A DNA stretch of 64,000 nucleotides from Rhodocyclales bacterium (GTDB lineage: Bacteria > Pseudomonadota > Gammaproteobacteria > Burkholderiales > Rhodocyclaceae), in contig JACRIY010000113.1 of the NCBI GenBank assembly GCA_016235805.1, forward strand, positions 1 through 64,000, written 5' to 3'. Below, in pieces: positions 1 through 9,513 of the stretch. Both the position numbers and the translations under genes were made by a program. Within the stretch, counting starts at the first letter, position 1; each line of letters starts with the position of its first letter. The notes beneath the pieces are model-generated. The model worked only from the letters and a program-made list of their open reading frames with translations. It ran no database searches and was not told where the DNA came from.

Positions 1-16
1 CGTCGCACCCCCTTTT

Positions 17-134
17 AGTCTGGTGTCCATAGCGTCTTGGTACCACCCCTTCCCATCCCGAACAGGACCGTGAAACGAGACCGCGCCGATGATATTGCAC
101 TTCACCGTGTGAGAAAGTAGGTCAACGCCAGACT
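17..134 (+). rRNA. rrf: 5S ribosomal RNA
   Basis: The segment has 5S rRNA features: complementary ends (AGTCTGG at the start, CCAGACT at the end), the CCCATCCCGAACAGG loop region and GTGAAACG. It is about 118 nt, a normal length. It is the last gene of an rRNA operon whose 23S gene must lie left of the window. Confidence 0.93.
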
Positions 135-143
135 CCCCCTCAT

Positions 144-178
144 AAACCCCCTCCCGGATTACCGGCAGGGGGTTTTTT
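144..178 (+). terminator. rho-independent terminator after the rRNA operon
   Basis: A GC-rich inverted repeat (AAACCCCCT...CCGG, ATTA loop, CCGG...AGGGGGTTT) is followed directly by a T run. It starts about 10 nt after the 5S gene. Confidence 0.85.
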
Positions 179-180
179 AT

Positions 181-489
181 TGGATGATCGGCGAGGGGGG
201 AATCCAATTCCCCTGGCATTTGATCCGGGAAGTGCCTCCGGTCGATTGCAGGGCCGGACAGGCAAATCACCGAACTTGAACCGATAGGCCCAAAGGCAGG
301 GTTTTCGTGTTGTGAGAAAACGACAATATCGAAGCCGCGCTGCTTGAAAATTGCGACGGCAATTGCTCCGCTGGGCCCCTTAAAGCAAAATGCCACCAGC
401 TTCCCGATTCGGGTAGTGACAGCGAGCAGTGACCGACCACGTGGTGTCATTGCAGACTGTACAAACCAACTCTCTTTTTGGAGAAATCT
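181..489. other. intergenic leader upstream of the porin
   Basis: About 300 nt with no convincing gene. A small inverted repeat (GTTTTC at 301-306, GAAAAC at 316-321) is visible. The porin ribosome binding site GGAG lies at 480-483. No clear -35/-10 pair could be picked by eye, so the porin promoter is not placed. Confidence 0.5.
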
Positions 490-1629
490 ATGCAAAAGAA
501 AATTATCGCTCTCGCCGTTGCCGGTCTGATGTCCGGTGCCGCTTTCGCCCAGTCGAACGTGACCATCTCCGGTCTGATGCGCATGTCGGTCGAGCAGTAC
601 AAGCTCAACAGCGTTGTCGCCGGTTCCCAAGCCTCCGCTGAAAACCGCGTTTCCGATCAGTCCTCGATGCTGGTGTTCTCGGGCAAGGAAGATCTGGGCG
701 GTGGCATGTACGCCGGTTTCGTCCTCGACAGCCGTGTTGGATCTGACGTGACGGGCGTGTCCGCCGCTACTGGCCAAACGGGCAACACTTTGGTTAGCGG
801 CAATAGCAACATGCACATCGGTGGCAACTGGGGTCGTGTTTCCGTCGGACGCCAAGATCTGCACTACGGTTCCGCGATCGAGTCCTACAAGGCTTACACC
901 CTGCAGAACATTCTTTCCAACGGCATCTTCGCCCAAATGGGCACTGGCGCCTCCATCGCCAACGCCACGCGTACGCCGAACGTCATTATGTACGACAGCC
1001 CGAACATGTCCGGCTTCAGCGGACGTCTGGCCGTTTCGACTTCCTGGAATGCAGCAGCTGCGGCTCCGGGTGCCAACGAAGGTACTGGCAAGAGCCTCGT
1101 CGGCGTCTCCGATCCCGGCAAGGGCAGCGCCACCAACCTGGCCCTGAACTACGCCAACGGCCCGATCAAGGCTGGCTATAGCTACTGGCGTGCCACGGTG
1201 GAAGGCGGCAAGACCGCTGCTGCCGCCGACCAGCGTGGTGACACGCTGCAGTTTGGCTACACCTTCCCGATGGGCTTGGCTATTGGTCTGGGCTGGAACA
1301 AGTCGAAGCAGGATTTCACCACCGGTGAAATTTCGCGTACCGCTTGGGTGTTGCCGGTTTCCTACACCTTCGGCGCGAATCAGGTTGCCTTCACTTATGC
1401 CAAGGCTGGCAACACCAGCACGATCGCTGATTCCGGCGCCAGTGCCTATACTCTGGCCTACGGCTATTCGCTGTCGAAGCGCACCAACATCGGCGTCAGC
1501 TACAGCAAGATGGATAACAAGACCGGCGCCAGCTATGACCTGTTCGGTCTCGCCGCCAACGGTGCTACCGGCACGGCCGCAGGTGAAGATTCCAGCCAGT
1601 TCGCTGTCAACATGAACCACTCGTTCTAA
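490..1629 (+). CDS. Gram-negative porin (Neisseria-type family)
   Basis: Predicted outer-membrane beta-barrel porin of 379 residues that lets small hydrophilic solutes cross the outer membrane. The N-terminus MQKKIIALAVAGLMSGAAFA is a classic signal peptide ending in AFA before Q. The mature part alternates glycine-rich strands (NVTISGLMRMSVEQY, GGNWGRVSVGRQDL) and ends in NHSF, with the terminal Phe used for barrel assembly. The ATG at 490 was chosen over an upstream in-frame TTG because GGAG at 480-483 is well spaced and the signal peptide starts there. It stands alone between two terminators. Substrate cannot be inferred. Confidence 0.93.
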   Translation: MQKKIIALAVAGLMSGAAFAQSNVTISGLMRMSVEQYKLNSVVAGSQASAENRVSDQSSMLVFSGKEDLGGGMYAGFVLDSRVGSDVTGVSAATGQTGNTLVSGNSNMHIGGNWGRVSVGRQDLHYGSAIESYKAYTLQNILSNGIFAQMGTGASIANATRTPNVIMYDSPNMSGFSGRLAVSTSWNAAAAAPGANEGTGKSLVGVSDPGKGSATNLALNYANGPIKAGYSYWRATVEGGKTAAAADQRGDTLQFGYTFPMGLAIGLGWNKSKQDFTTGEISRTAWVLPVSYTFGANQVAFTYAKAGNTSTIADSGASAYTLAYGYSLSKRTNIGVSYSKMDNKTGASYDLFGLAANGATGTAAGEDSSQFAVNMNHSF

Positions 1630-1666
1630 TCGACTTCCGTCGATGTGAAACGAAAGCAGTTGCAGT

Positions 1667-1698
1667 AAAAAACGGCCACCTTCGGGTGGCCGTTTTCT
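1667..1698 (+). terminator. rho-independent terminator of the porin gene
   Basis: Perfect stem AAAACGGCCACC / GGTGGCCGTTTT with a TTCG tetraloop, followed by a T-rich run; it starts about 40 nt after the porin stop. Confidence 0.93.
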
Positions 1699-1818
1699 TT
1701 TGGTGTCAGGGCAACGTGGTACACGATTGAACGCCGAGTGTGAGGACGCGCGCAAGCCTGGGTCGATTCGGATAAAGCAGGAAAGGCCACCCGCTAACGG
1801 GCGGCAAGGACTGCAGGG

Positions 1819-3999
<2,181 letters not shown>

Positions 4000-4016
4000 G
4001 CGCGAAAGGATGAGGC

Positions 4017-4280
4017 TTAGGCTGCCGCCGGAACGATGCTGACGGTACGACGCTTGGCCGGGCCCTTGACGGCGAACTGCACGGTGCCATCGACCTTGGC
4101 GAACAGCGTGTGGTCCTTGCCCATGCCGACGTTGTCGCCGGGATGGAACTCGGTGCCGCGCTGACGCACGATGATGCTGCCGGCGGAAATCAGCTCGCCG
4201 CCGTAGCTCTTGACGCCCAGGCGTTTCGATTCCGAGTCGCGGCCGTTACGCGAACTGCCGCCTGCTTTTTTGTGTGCCAT
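4017..4280 (-). CDS. rpmA: 50S ribosomal protein L27
   Basis: Large-subunit protein whose N-terminus reaches toward the peptidyl-transferase centre. The 87-residue protein starts [20 protein letters not shown] and continues with [19 protein letters not shown], standard for L27. It follows rplU by 26 nt on the minus strand, the usual bacterial pair. Confidence 0.98.
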   Translation of the reverse strand: MAHKKAGGSSRNGRDSESKRLGVKSYGGELISAGSIIVRQRGTEFHPGDNVGMGKDHTLFAKVDGTVQFAVKGPAKRRTVSIVPAAA

Positions 4281-4306
4281 GTTTTAGCTCCTGATTCTCG
4301 TCGGGC

Positions 4307-4618
4307 TCAGGCGGCGATGCCGCTGATCTCGATTTCGGTGAAGTTCTGGCGATGGCCCTGGTGCTTCTGGTAGTGCTTGCGACGGCGCATCTTGAAAATG
4401 GTGACCTTGGGATGACGGCCCTGAGCTATCACTTTCGCCGTGACCTTGGCGCCGGCGAGCATGGGGGAACCGATCTTGACCGATTCGCCCTCGCCGACCA
4501 TGAGGACCTGGTCGAGAGTGATTTCAGTGCCTACATCAGCCGGTATCTGTTCTATTTTGAGTTTTTCGCCGGCAGCGACGCGATATTGCTTGCCGCCGGT
4601 TTTTATGACCGCATACAT
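4307..4618 (-). CDS. rplU: 50S ribosomal protein L21
   Basis: Large-subunit protein binding 23S rRNA. From the ATG at 4618 the protein is 103 residues ([14 protein letters not shown]...), exactly the usual L21 length, with the C-terminal [19 protein letters not shown]-binding stretch. A longer in-frame start at 4684 is rejected because it would add 22 unrelated residues and cover the promoter. A GGAG Shine-Dalgarno lies just upstream. Confidence 0.97.
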   Translation of the reverse strand: MYAVIKTGGKQYRVAAGEKLKIEQIPADVGTEITLDQVLMVGEGESVKIGSPMLAGAKVTAKVIAQGRHPKVTIFKMRRRKHYQKHQGHRQNFTEIEISGIAA

Positions 4619-4655
4619 GATGGAGACTCCAATGGGATGACGCAAAGAACCGCGC

Positions 4656-4684
4656 AGTATACCGATCGTCCGGGCCGCGGTCAA
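4656..4684 (-). promoter_or_regulatory. sigma70-type promoter of rplU-rpmA-obgE-proB
   Basis: On the minus strand TTGACC (4684-4679) is separated by 17 nt from TATACT (4661-4656), about 40 nt upstream of the rplU start. The -35 box overlaps the stop codon of the upstream IclR gene. Confidence 0.72.
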
Positions 4685-5487
4685 TGTGTTTTCGGCGTCG
4701 GTTTCGGGGCCTGGTAGCCGATCGCCAGCGATATGGCGTCGGCGGTTTGCTTGACGCGCTCGACCCAGTCCGGGCTGTGACGCTCGGTCGGGGCTGACAC
4801 CGACAGGCCGGCCACCAGGTCGCCGGTGTCGTCGCGCACCGGCGCGGCGATGCAGCGCAGGCCCTGCTCGATTTCCTCGTTGTCGAAGGCCACGCCGTGG
4901 CGTCGCGCCCGGTCAACATCGCGCTCCAGCGCGGCGACGGTGGTGAGCGAGGTCGGCGTGAAGCCGGGGAGTCCGGTGCGCCTGGCGTAGTCGCGGAGTT
5001 TCTGCGGGCCATCCTCGGCCAGGTAGAGTTTGCCCACGGCGGTGACGTGCAGCGGCGCCCGCGCGCCGACCAGATGCACCACGCGGATCGACGAGCGGCC
5101 GCTGGAGGTGCGTTCGACGTAGACGATCTCGTCGCCCTGGCGCACGCCGAGGTTCACGCTTTCGCCGATTTCGCGGTGCAGGCGTTCCATCAAGGGCATC
5201 GCCGCCTTGCCGATGCTGATGCGCGACTTTACGACGTTGCCCAGTTCCAGCAGGCGGATGCCGAGGCGGTAGGTGCCGGGATCGGCCCGCTCGACAAAAC
5301 CCGAAGCCGCCATCGCGGCCAGGATGCGGTGCGCCGTCGACGGATGCAATCCCGTCTCCAGCGCCAGTTGCTTGAGGCTCACCGGATCGGGATGGTAGGA
5401 AAGCACATCGAGCAGTTTCATCATGCGCTCGATGACCTGGATGCCGCCGCGGGGTTCCGGTGCGACATCCGTGCGAGGTGTTGGCAC
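4681..5487 (-). CDS. IclR-family transcriptional regulator
   Basis: Predicted DNA-binding regulator of 268 residues. A winged helix-turn-helix lies at about residues 17-80 ([40 protein letters not shown]) and the IclR ligand-binding domain follows, with [15 protein letters not shown] near the C-terminus. It is divergent from lutABC with 94-103 nt between the starts, so it probably controls lactate use and perhaps itself. LutABC operons elsewhere are usually controlled by GntR-type LutR/LldR regulators, so an IclR here is unusual. The effector is unknown; lactate or a related hydroxy acid is inferred from context only. Confidence 0.88.
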   Translation of the reverse strand: MPTPRTDVAPEPRGGIQVIERMMKLLDVLSYHPDPVSLKQLALETGLHPSTAHRILAAMAASGFVERADPGTYRLGIRLLELGNVVKSRISIGKAAMPLMERLHREIGESVNLGVRQGDEIVYVERTSSGRSSIRVVHLVGARAPLHVTAVGKLYLAEDGPQKLRDYARRTGLPGFTPTSLTTVAALERDVDRARRHGVAFDNEEIEQGLRCIAAPVRDDTGDLVAGLSVSAPTERHSPDWVERVKQTADAISLAIGYQAPKPTPKTH

Positions 5488-5581
5488 GGCAATCTCTTCG
5501 TGACGACGGGAGTTCGGATACTATAGCAAAAGCCATCGTCGGCCATCGGCGATTAATAACAACGACATACGGAGTGGAGCC

Positions 5582-6316
5582 TTGGCAAACATGCGCGTGG
5601 GACTGTTCGTGACCTGCCTGGTGGACCTGATGCGCCCGAGCATCGGTTTCGCTGCCCTGAAACTGCTGGAAAACGCCGGTTGCGAAGTTGTCGTGCCCGA
5701 CACGCAGACCTGCTGCGGCCAGCCGGCATGGAACTCCGGCGACAAGCCCGGAGCGGAAGCGCTGGCGAAGAAGACCATCGCCGAATTCGAGGGCTTCGAC
5801 TACGTCGTGGTGCCTTCCGGATCCTGCGGCGACCACATCCGCACCGAATACCTGGGCATGTTCGCCAGCGAACCCGAGTGGCGCGACCGCGCCACGGCGA
5901 TGGCGGCGCGCACGTACGAACTCACCGATTTCCTGGTCAGCGTGCTGAAGGTCGAGGCCGTTCCCGGCACTTACAAGGGCAGCGTGACCTACCACGATTC
6001 CTGCACCGGCCTGCGCAGCCTAGGCATCAAGGCGCAGCCGCGGGCTTTGCTGGCCAAGGTCGAGGGCGTGGAACTCAAGGAGATGAACGGTTGCGAGGAG
6101 TGCTGCGGTTTCGGCGGCACCTTCTCGGTCAAGTTCGGCGACGTCTCGGCGGCGATCGCCGAGCGCAAGTGCGACTTCATCCACTCCAGTGGCGCGCGGG
6201 CAGTGGCCGGCGGCGACCTCGGCTGCCTGCTCAACATCGAGGGCAAGCTGCGGCGCATGGGCGACGAGACGACGCGCGTGCTGCACGTGGCCGAAATCCT
6301 CGCCGGGGAGGTCTGA
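5582..6316 (+). CDS. lutA: LutA-type (Fe-S)-binding subunit of lactate utilisation complex
   Basis: Cysteine-rich CCG-domain protein of the LutABC system, which oxidises L-lactate to pyruvate. The 244-residue protein has two CCG motifs, TCCGQPAWNSG near residue 43 and CEECCGFGGTFSVKF near 174. The listed start is TTG at 5582, 7 nt after GGAG at 5571-5574. An in-frame ATG at 5591, 11 nt after GGAG at 5576-5579, would begin directly with MRVGLFVTCLVD and is equally plausible. It is the first gene of lutABC, and lutB starts 3 nt after its stop. Confidence 0.92.
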   Translation: MANMRVGLFVTCLVDLMRPSIGFAALKLLENAGCEVVVPDTQTCCGQPAWNSGDKPGAEALAKKTIAEFEGFDYVVVPSGSCGDHIRTEYLGMFASEPEWRDRATAMAARTYELTDFLVSVLKVEAVPGTYKGSVTYHDSCTGLRSLGIKAQPRALLAKVEGVELKEMNGCEECCGFGGTFSVKFGDVSAAIAERKCDFIHSSGARAVAGGDLGCLLNIEGKLRRMGDETTRVLHVAEILAGEV

Positions 6317-6319
6317 ACC

Positions 6320-7735
6320 GTGGAAATCAAATCGATGCGCTTCAAGGCCAACGCTTCGGCGTCGCTGGCCAACGTGGTGCTGCAGGGTAACCTGAAGAAT
6401 GCCAAGGGCAAGTTCGTCACCAAGCGCGCCGAGGCGCTCAAGGACCTCGACGATTTCGAGGGCACGCGCGATGCGGCGAAGGCGATCCGCAACAAGGTGA
6501 TCGACAACCTCGACCTGTGGCTGGAACGCTTCGAGCGCAAGGCGCTGGATACCGGCGCCCACGTGATGTGGGCCAAGGACGGCGCGGAGGTTTGCCGCCT
6601 GGTAACCGAGATCGCCAGGAAGCACGGCGTGAAGAAGGTCACCAAGTCGAAGTCGATGCTCTCCGAGGAGGCGGGACTCAACCAGGCGCTGGAAGCGGCC
6701 GGCATCCAGCCGGTGGAAACCGATCTGGGCGAATACATCCTGCAGGTGGACAACAACGAGCCGCCCAGCCACATCATCGCACCGGCGGTGCATAAGAGCC
6801 TGGACGACGTCGCCGACCTGTTCCACAAGGTGCACGGCACGCCGCGCAAGACCGAAATCCCCGCGCTGACGCGCGAGGCGCGTGAGGTGCTGCGCGAACA
6901 TTTCATGACCGCCGACATGGGGCTTTCCGGCGGCAACTTCCTCGTCGCCGAGACCGGTTCGGTGGCGTTGGTCACCAACGAAGGCAACGGCCGCATGGTG
7001 ACGACGATGCCCAAGGTGCACGTGGTGATCACCGGCATCGAAAAGGTGATCCCGACCCTGGAAGACCTGTCTACGCTGATGCGCCTGCTGCCGCGCTCGG
7101 CCACCGGGCAGTCGATCTCGAACTACTTTTCGATCCTCACCGGCGTCAAGAAGCCCGAGGAGCACGACGGTCCCGAGCACCTGTATTTCGTGCTGGTCGA
7201 CAGCGGCCGCGCCGACGTGGTGGGCGGCGACTTCCACGAGATGCTGCGCTGCATCCGCTGCGGCGCCTGCATGAACCACTGCCCGGTGTACCAGACCATC
7301 GGCGGCCACGCCTATGGCTGGGTCTACCCGGGGCCGATGGGTTCGGTGCTGACGCCGCTTTACGCGGGAATCGAGAATTCGATCGACCTGCCGCACGCGG
7401 CGACGCTTTGCAATCAGTGCGGCGTCGTCTGTCCGGTGGGCATTCCGCTGCCCGAACTGCTGCGCAAGCTGCGCGAGAAACAGACCGACGCCGGCCTGCG
7501 CCCGCTCACCGAACGCATCGGCCTGCGGGTGTGGGCCTGGGTGGCGCAAAAGCCGACGCTCTATGCGCTGGGCGCGCGCTTCGGTGCGCGCTACCTCAAG
7601 TGGCTGGCCGGCAAATCCGATCGCATCAGCCTGTTGCCGATGGCCCCGGAATGGACCCGCGGCCGCGAGTTCCCGGCTCCGCAGGGCAAGACTTTCCGCG
7701 AAATGTATGCCGCAAGGAAAGGGACCGCAGCATGA
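6320..7735 (+). CDS. lutB: LutB-type iron-sulfur subunit of lactate utilisation complex
   Basis: The 471-residue central subunit of the LutABC lactate oxidation complex. The N-terminal LUD-type region (about 1-300) contains TEIARKHGVKKVTKSKSML and MGLSGGNFLVAETGS. Ferredoxin-like clusters follow: CIRCGACMNHCPVYQ near residue 312 and CNQCGVVCPVGIP near 364. The start is GTG at 6320, directly after lutA. It is separated from lutC by 115 nt of repetitive DNA (7740-7850), whereas these genes are usually close. Confidence 0.95.
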   Translation: MEIKSMRFKANASASLANVVLQGNLKNAKGKFVTKRAEALKDLDDFEGTRDAAKAIRNKVIDNLDLWLERFERKALDTGAHVMWAKDGAEVCRLVTEIARKHGVKKVTKSKSMLSEEAGLNQALEAAGIQPVETDLGEYILQVDNNEPPSHIIAPAVHKSLDDVADLFHKVHGTPRKTEIPALTREAREVLREHFMTADMGLSGGNFLVAETGSVALVTNEGNGRMVTTMPKVHVVITGIEKVIPTLEDLSTLMRLLPRSATGQSISNYFSILTGVKKPEEHDGPEHLYFVLVDSGRADVVGGDFHEMLRCIRCGACMNHCPVYQTIGGHAYGWVYPGPMGSVLTPLYAGIENSIDLPHAATLCNQCGVVCPVGIPLPELLRKLREKQTDAGLRPLTERIGLRVWAWVAQKPTLYALGARFGARYLKWLAGKSDRISLLPMAPEWTRGREFPAPQGKTFREMYAARKGTAA

Positions 7736-7739
7736 TGAC

Positions 7740-7850
7740 AGCCATCCCCCCATCCCCCTTCCCGAGGAAGGGGGTGACGTGTGTTCGCGGGCGTGGCCCG
7801 CTCCGGTTCAATGACTTGCTGCCTCCTTGGGGCGGCCCGGCGGAGGCAGC
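7740..7850. repeat. hairpin repeat (family B) between lutB and lutC
   Basis: Two inverted repeats. The first is CCCCCTTCC (7754-7762) / GGAAGGGGG (7766-7774), followed by TGAC. The second is GCTGCCTCC (7818-7826) / GGAGGCAGC (7842-7850) around TGGGGCGGCCCGGC. The second right arm contains the lutC Shine-Dalgarno GGAGG. Related copies occur inside murE and mtnA and before ftsA. Confidence 0.7.
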
Positions 7851-8510
7851 ATGAGTTCACGTGACGACATCCTGGGCCGCGTCCGCGCCGGCCTCCAGCG
7901 CAATGCGGGCAATGCCGCCGCCGGGCGCGAGATCATGCAGGCCGCGATGGCGAGTCGCAGCGAAGGCCCCAAGCCGGCCATGGATACCACGCCCGCGGCG
8001 CTGCTTGAACGCTTCCGCCTCAAATCGGAACTGCAGTCCAGCACCGTGGAGGTGGTGGCGCAGGAGTCCGACGCGCCGGCGGCGATCGCCCGTTACCTGG
8101 CAGCGATGAAGCTGCCGACGACGGCGGTCGTCCAGCCGGCGCTGGCGGCACTGGACTGGGCCGCCGCCGGCCTGAAGGTCGAGGCGCGCGGTGCGCGCGA
8201 CGCGGACCTGGTAGGCATCACCGGTTGCTTTTGCGCCGTCGCCGAAACGGGCACGCTGATGATGTGCTCCTCGCCCGACACCCCGGCGGCGGTCAGCCTG
8301 CTGCCGGAAACGCATGTGGCCGTGGTGCGCGCCGCGCGCATCCTGCCTTACATGGAAGATGCCTGGAACCTGGCGCGCGCCGAACTTGGCACGCTGCCGC
8401 GCGCGGTGAATTTCATTTCCGGACCGTCGCGCACCGGGGACATCGAGCAGACCATCGTGCTCGGCGCGCACGGGCCGTATCGGGTGCATCTGGTAATCGT
8501 CGAGGGCTGA
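7851..8510 (+). CDS. lutC: LutC-type LUD-domain subunit
   Basis: Third subunit of the LutABC lactate oxidation complex, 219 residues. The LUD (DUF162) domain spans most of the protein, with VGITGCFCAVAETGTLMM near residues 122-139 and a C-terminal FISGPSRTGDIEQTIVLGAH motif. The ATG at 7851 was chosen because GGAGG at 7842-7846 sits 4 nt upstream and the protein then starts with the usual helical MSSRDDILGRVRAGL. Its ribosome binding site is in one arm of a perfect 9-bp inverted repeat. The next gene starts 1 nt after its stop. Confidence 0.93.
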   Translation: MSSRDDILGRVRAGLQRNAGNAAAGREIMQAAMASRSEGPKPAMDTTPAALLERFRLKSELQSSTVEVVAQESDAPAAIARYLAAMKLPTTAVVQPALAALDWAAAGLKVEARGARDADLVGITGCFCAVAETGTLMMCSSPDTPAAVSLLPETHVAVVRAARILPYMEDAWNLARAELGTLPRAVNFISGPSRTGDIEQTIVLGAHGPYRVHLVIVEG

Positions 8511-8511
8511 A

Positions 8512-9513
8512 ATGCGCGGCCTTTTGCTGGCATTGGCCCTGTTATTCGCCGTATCGCCAGCGCCGACTCTTGCGCAGATCGGCGACGAAGTCCTGCCGCC
8601 TGCATTTGTCGAAACCCTGCTCGAACTTCCCGACGATGCCGCCCAGGCGGCGAAATTGGGCAAGCGCCTGCTGCTCTATTTCGGCCAGCAGGGCTGTCCC
8701 TACTGCAAGGAGCTGATGCAGACCAGTTTCACGCAGAAGGACATCGTGGACAAGGTGAACAAGCATTTCGTCGCCATCGCCTTCAATCTTTTCGGCGACC
8801 GCGAGGTGACCTGGTTCGACGGCAAGGCACGCAGCGAGAAGGAGTTCGCCAAGTTCCTCAAGGTGCAGTTCACGCCGACGCTGCTGCTGCTCGACGAGAA
8901 GGGCAACATCATCGCCCGCATCAACGGCTACTACCCGCCGCATCGGTTTTCGGCAGCGCTCGACTACTCGGCGCAGCGGCTGGAGCGCAAGCTCGATTTT
9001 GCCGAACACATGAAGGCGGTGCCGCAGACCGGCGCCAGCGCCACGCTCAACGAGCAGCCCTTCTTCGTCAAGGCGCCCTTCGACCTGGCACGCAAGTCCG
9101 GCGGCAAGCCGCTGGCGGTGCTGTTCGAAACCCGCCATTGCGCGCCCTGCGATGAGCTGCACAAGGAAGGCTTCAAGCGCGACGCGACACGGGCCGCGCT
9201 GGCGAGCTTCGATGTCGCGCGCTTTTCGCTCGCGGGCCGCGAGAGCCTGACCACGCCTGACGGCCGCCGCATGACGGCGGAAGCCTGGGGCCGCGAACTC
9301 AAGATCAGCTACACGCCCAGCGTGGTGTTTTTCGACGAACGGGGCAAGGAAGTGTTCCGCCTCGAAGCCTACCTGCGGCCCTTCCACTTCGCCTCGTCCT
9401 TCGAGTACGTCGCCAGCAGCGCTTACAAAAAGGAACCGGAGTTCCAGCGCTTCCTGCAGCACAAGGCCGAGCACATGAAGGAGCGCGGCGAGAAGCTGGA
9501 GCTCTGGAATTAG
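8512..9513 (+). CDS. exported protein with two thioredoxin-like domains
   Basis: Predicted periplasmic protein of 333 residues. A signal peptide (MRGLLLALALLFAVSPAPTLAQ) precedes two thioredoxin-like segments. The first has GCPYCKEL near residue 63 and a cis-Pro-like QFTPTLLLLDEKG; the second has CAPCDELHKEGF near 223 and YTPSVVFFDERG. Both CxxC pairs are intact, suggesting redox activity or thiol delivery. One copy of the 24-bp repeat (8548-8571) encodes part of the signal peptide. It follows lutC by 1 nt, though a role in lactate oxidation is not evident. Its stop abuts the convergent ATPase gene. Confidence 0.85.
   Translation: MRGLLLALALLFAVSPAPTLAQIGDEVLPPAFVETLLELPDDAAQAAKLGKRLLLYFGQQGCPYCKELMQTSFTQKDIVDKVNKHFVAIAFNLFGDREVTWFDGKARSEKEFAKFLKVQFTPTLLLLDEKGNIIARINGYYPPHRFSAALDYSAQRLERKLDFAEHMKAVPQTGASATLNEQPFFVKAPFDLARKSGGKPLAVLFETRHCAPCDELHKEGFKRDATRAALASFDVARFSLAGRESLTTPDGRRMTAEAWGRELKISYTPSVVFFDERGKEVFRLEAYLRPFHFASSFEYVASSAYKKEPEFQRFLQHKAEHMKERGEKLELWN
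8548..8571 (+). repeat. 24-bp dispersed element, copy 1
   Basis: Lies in the signal peptide of the thioredoxin-like protein, translated AVSPAPTL. Differs from the consensus only in using GTA where most copies have GTG. Confidence 0.75.
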
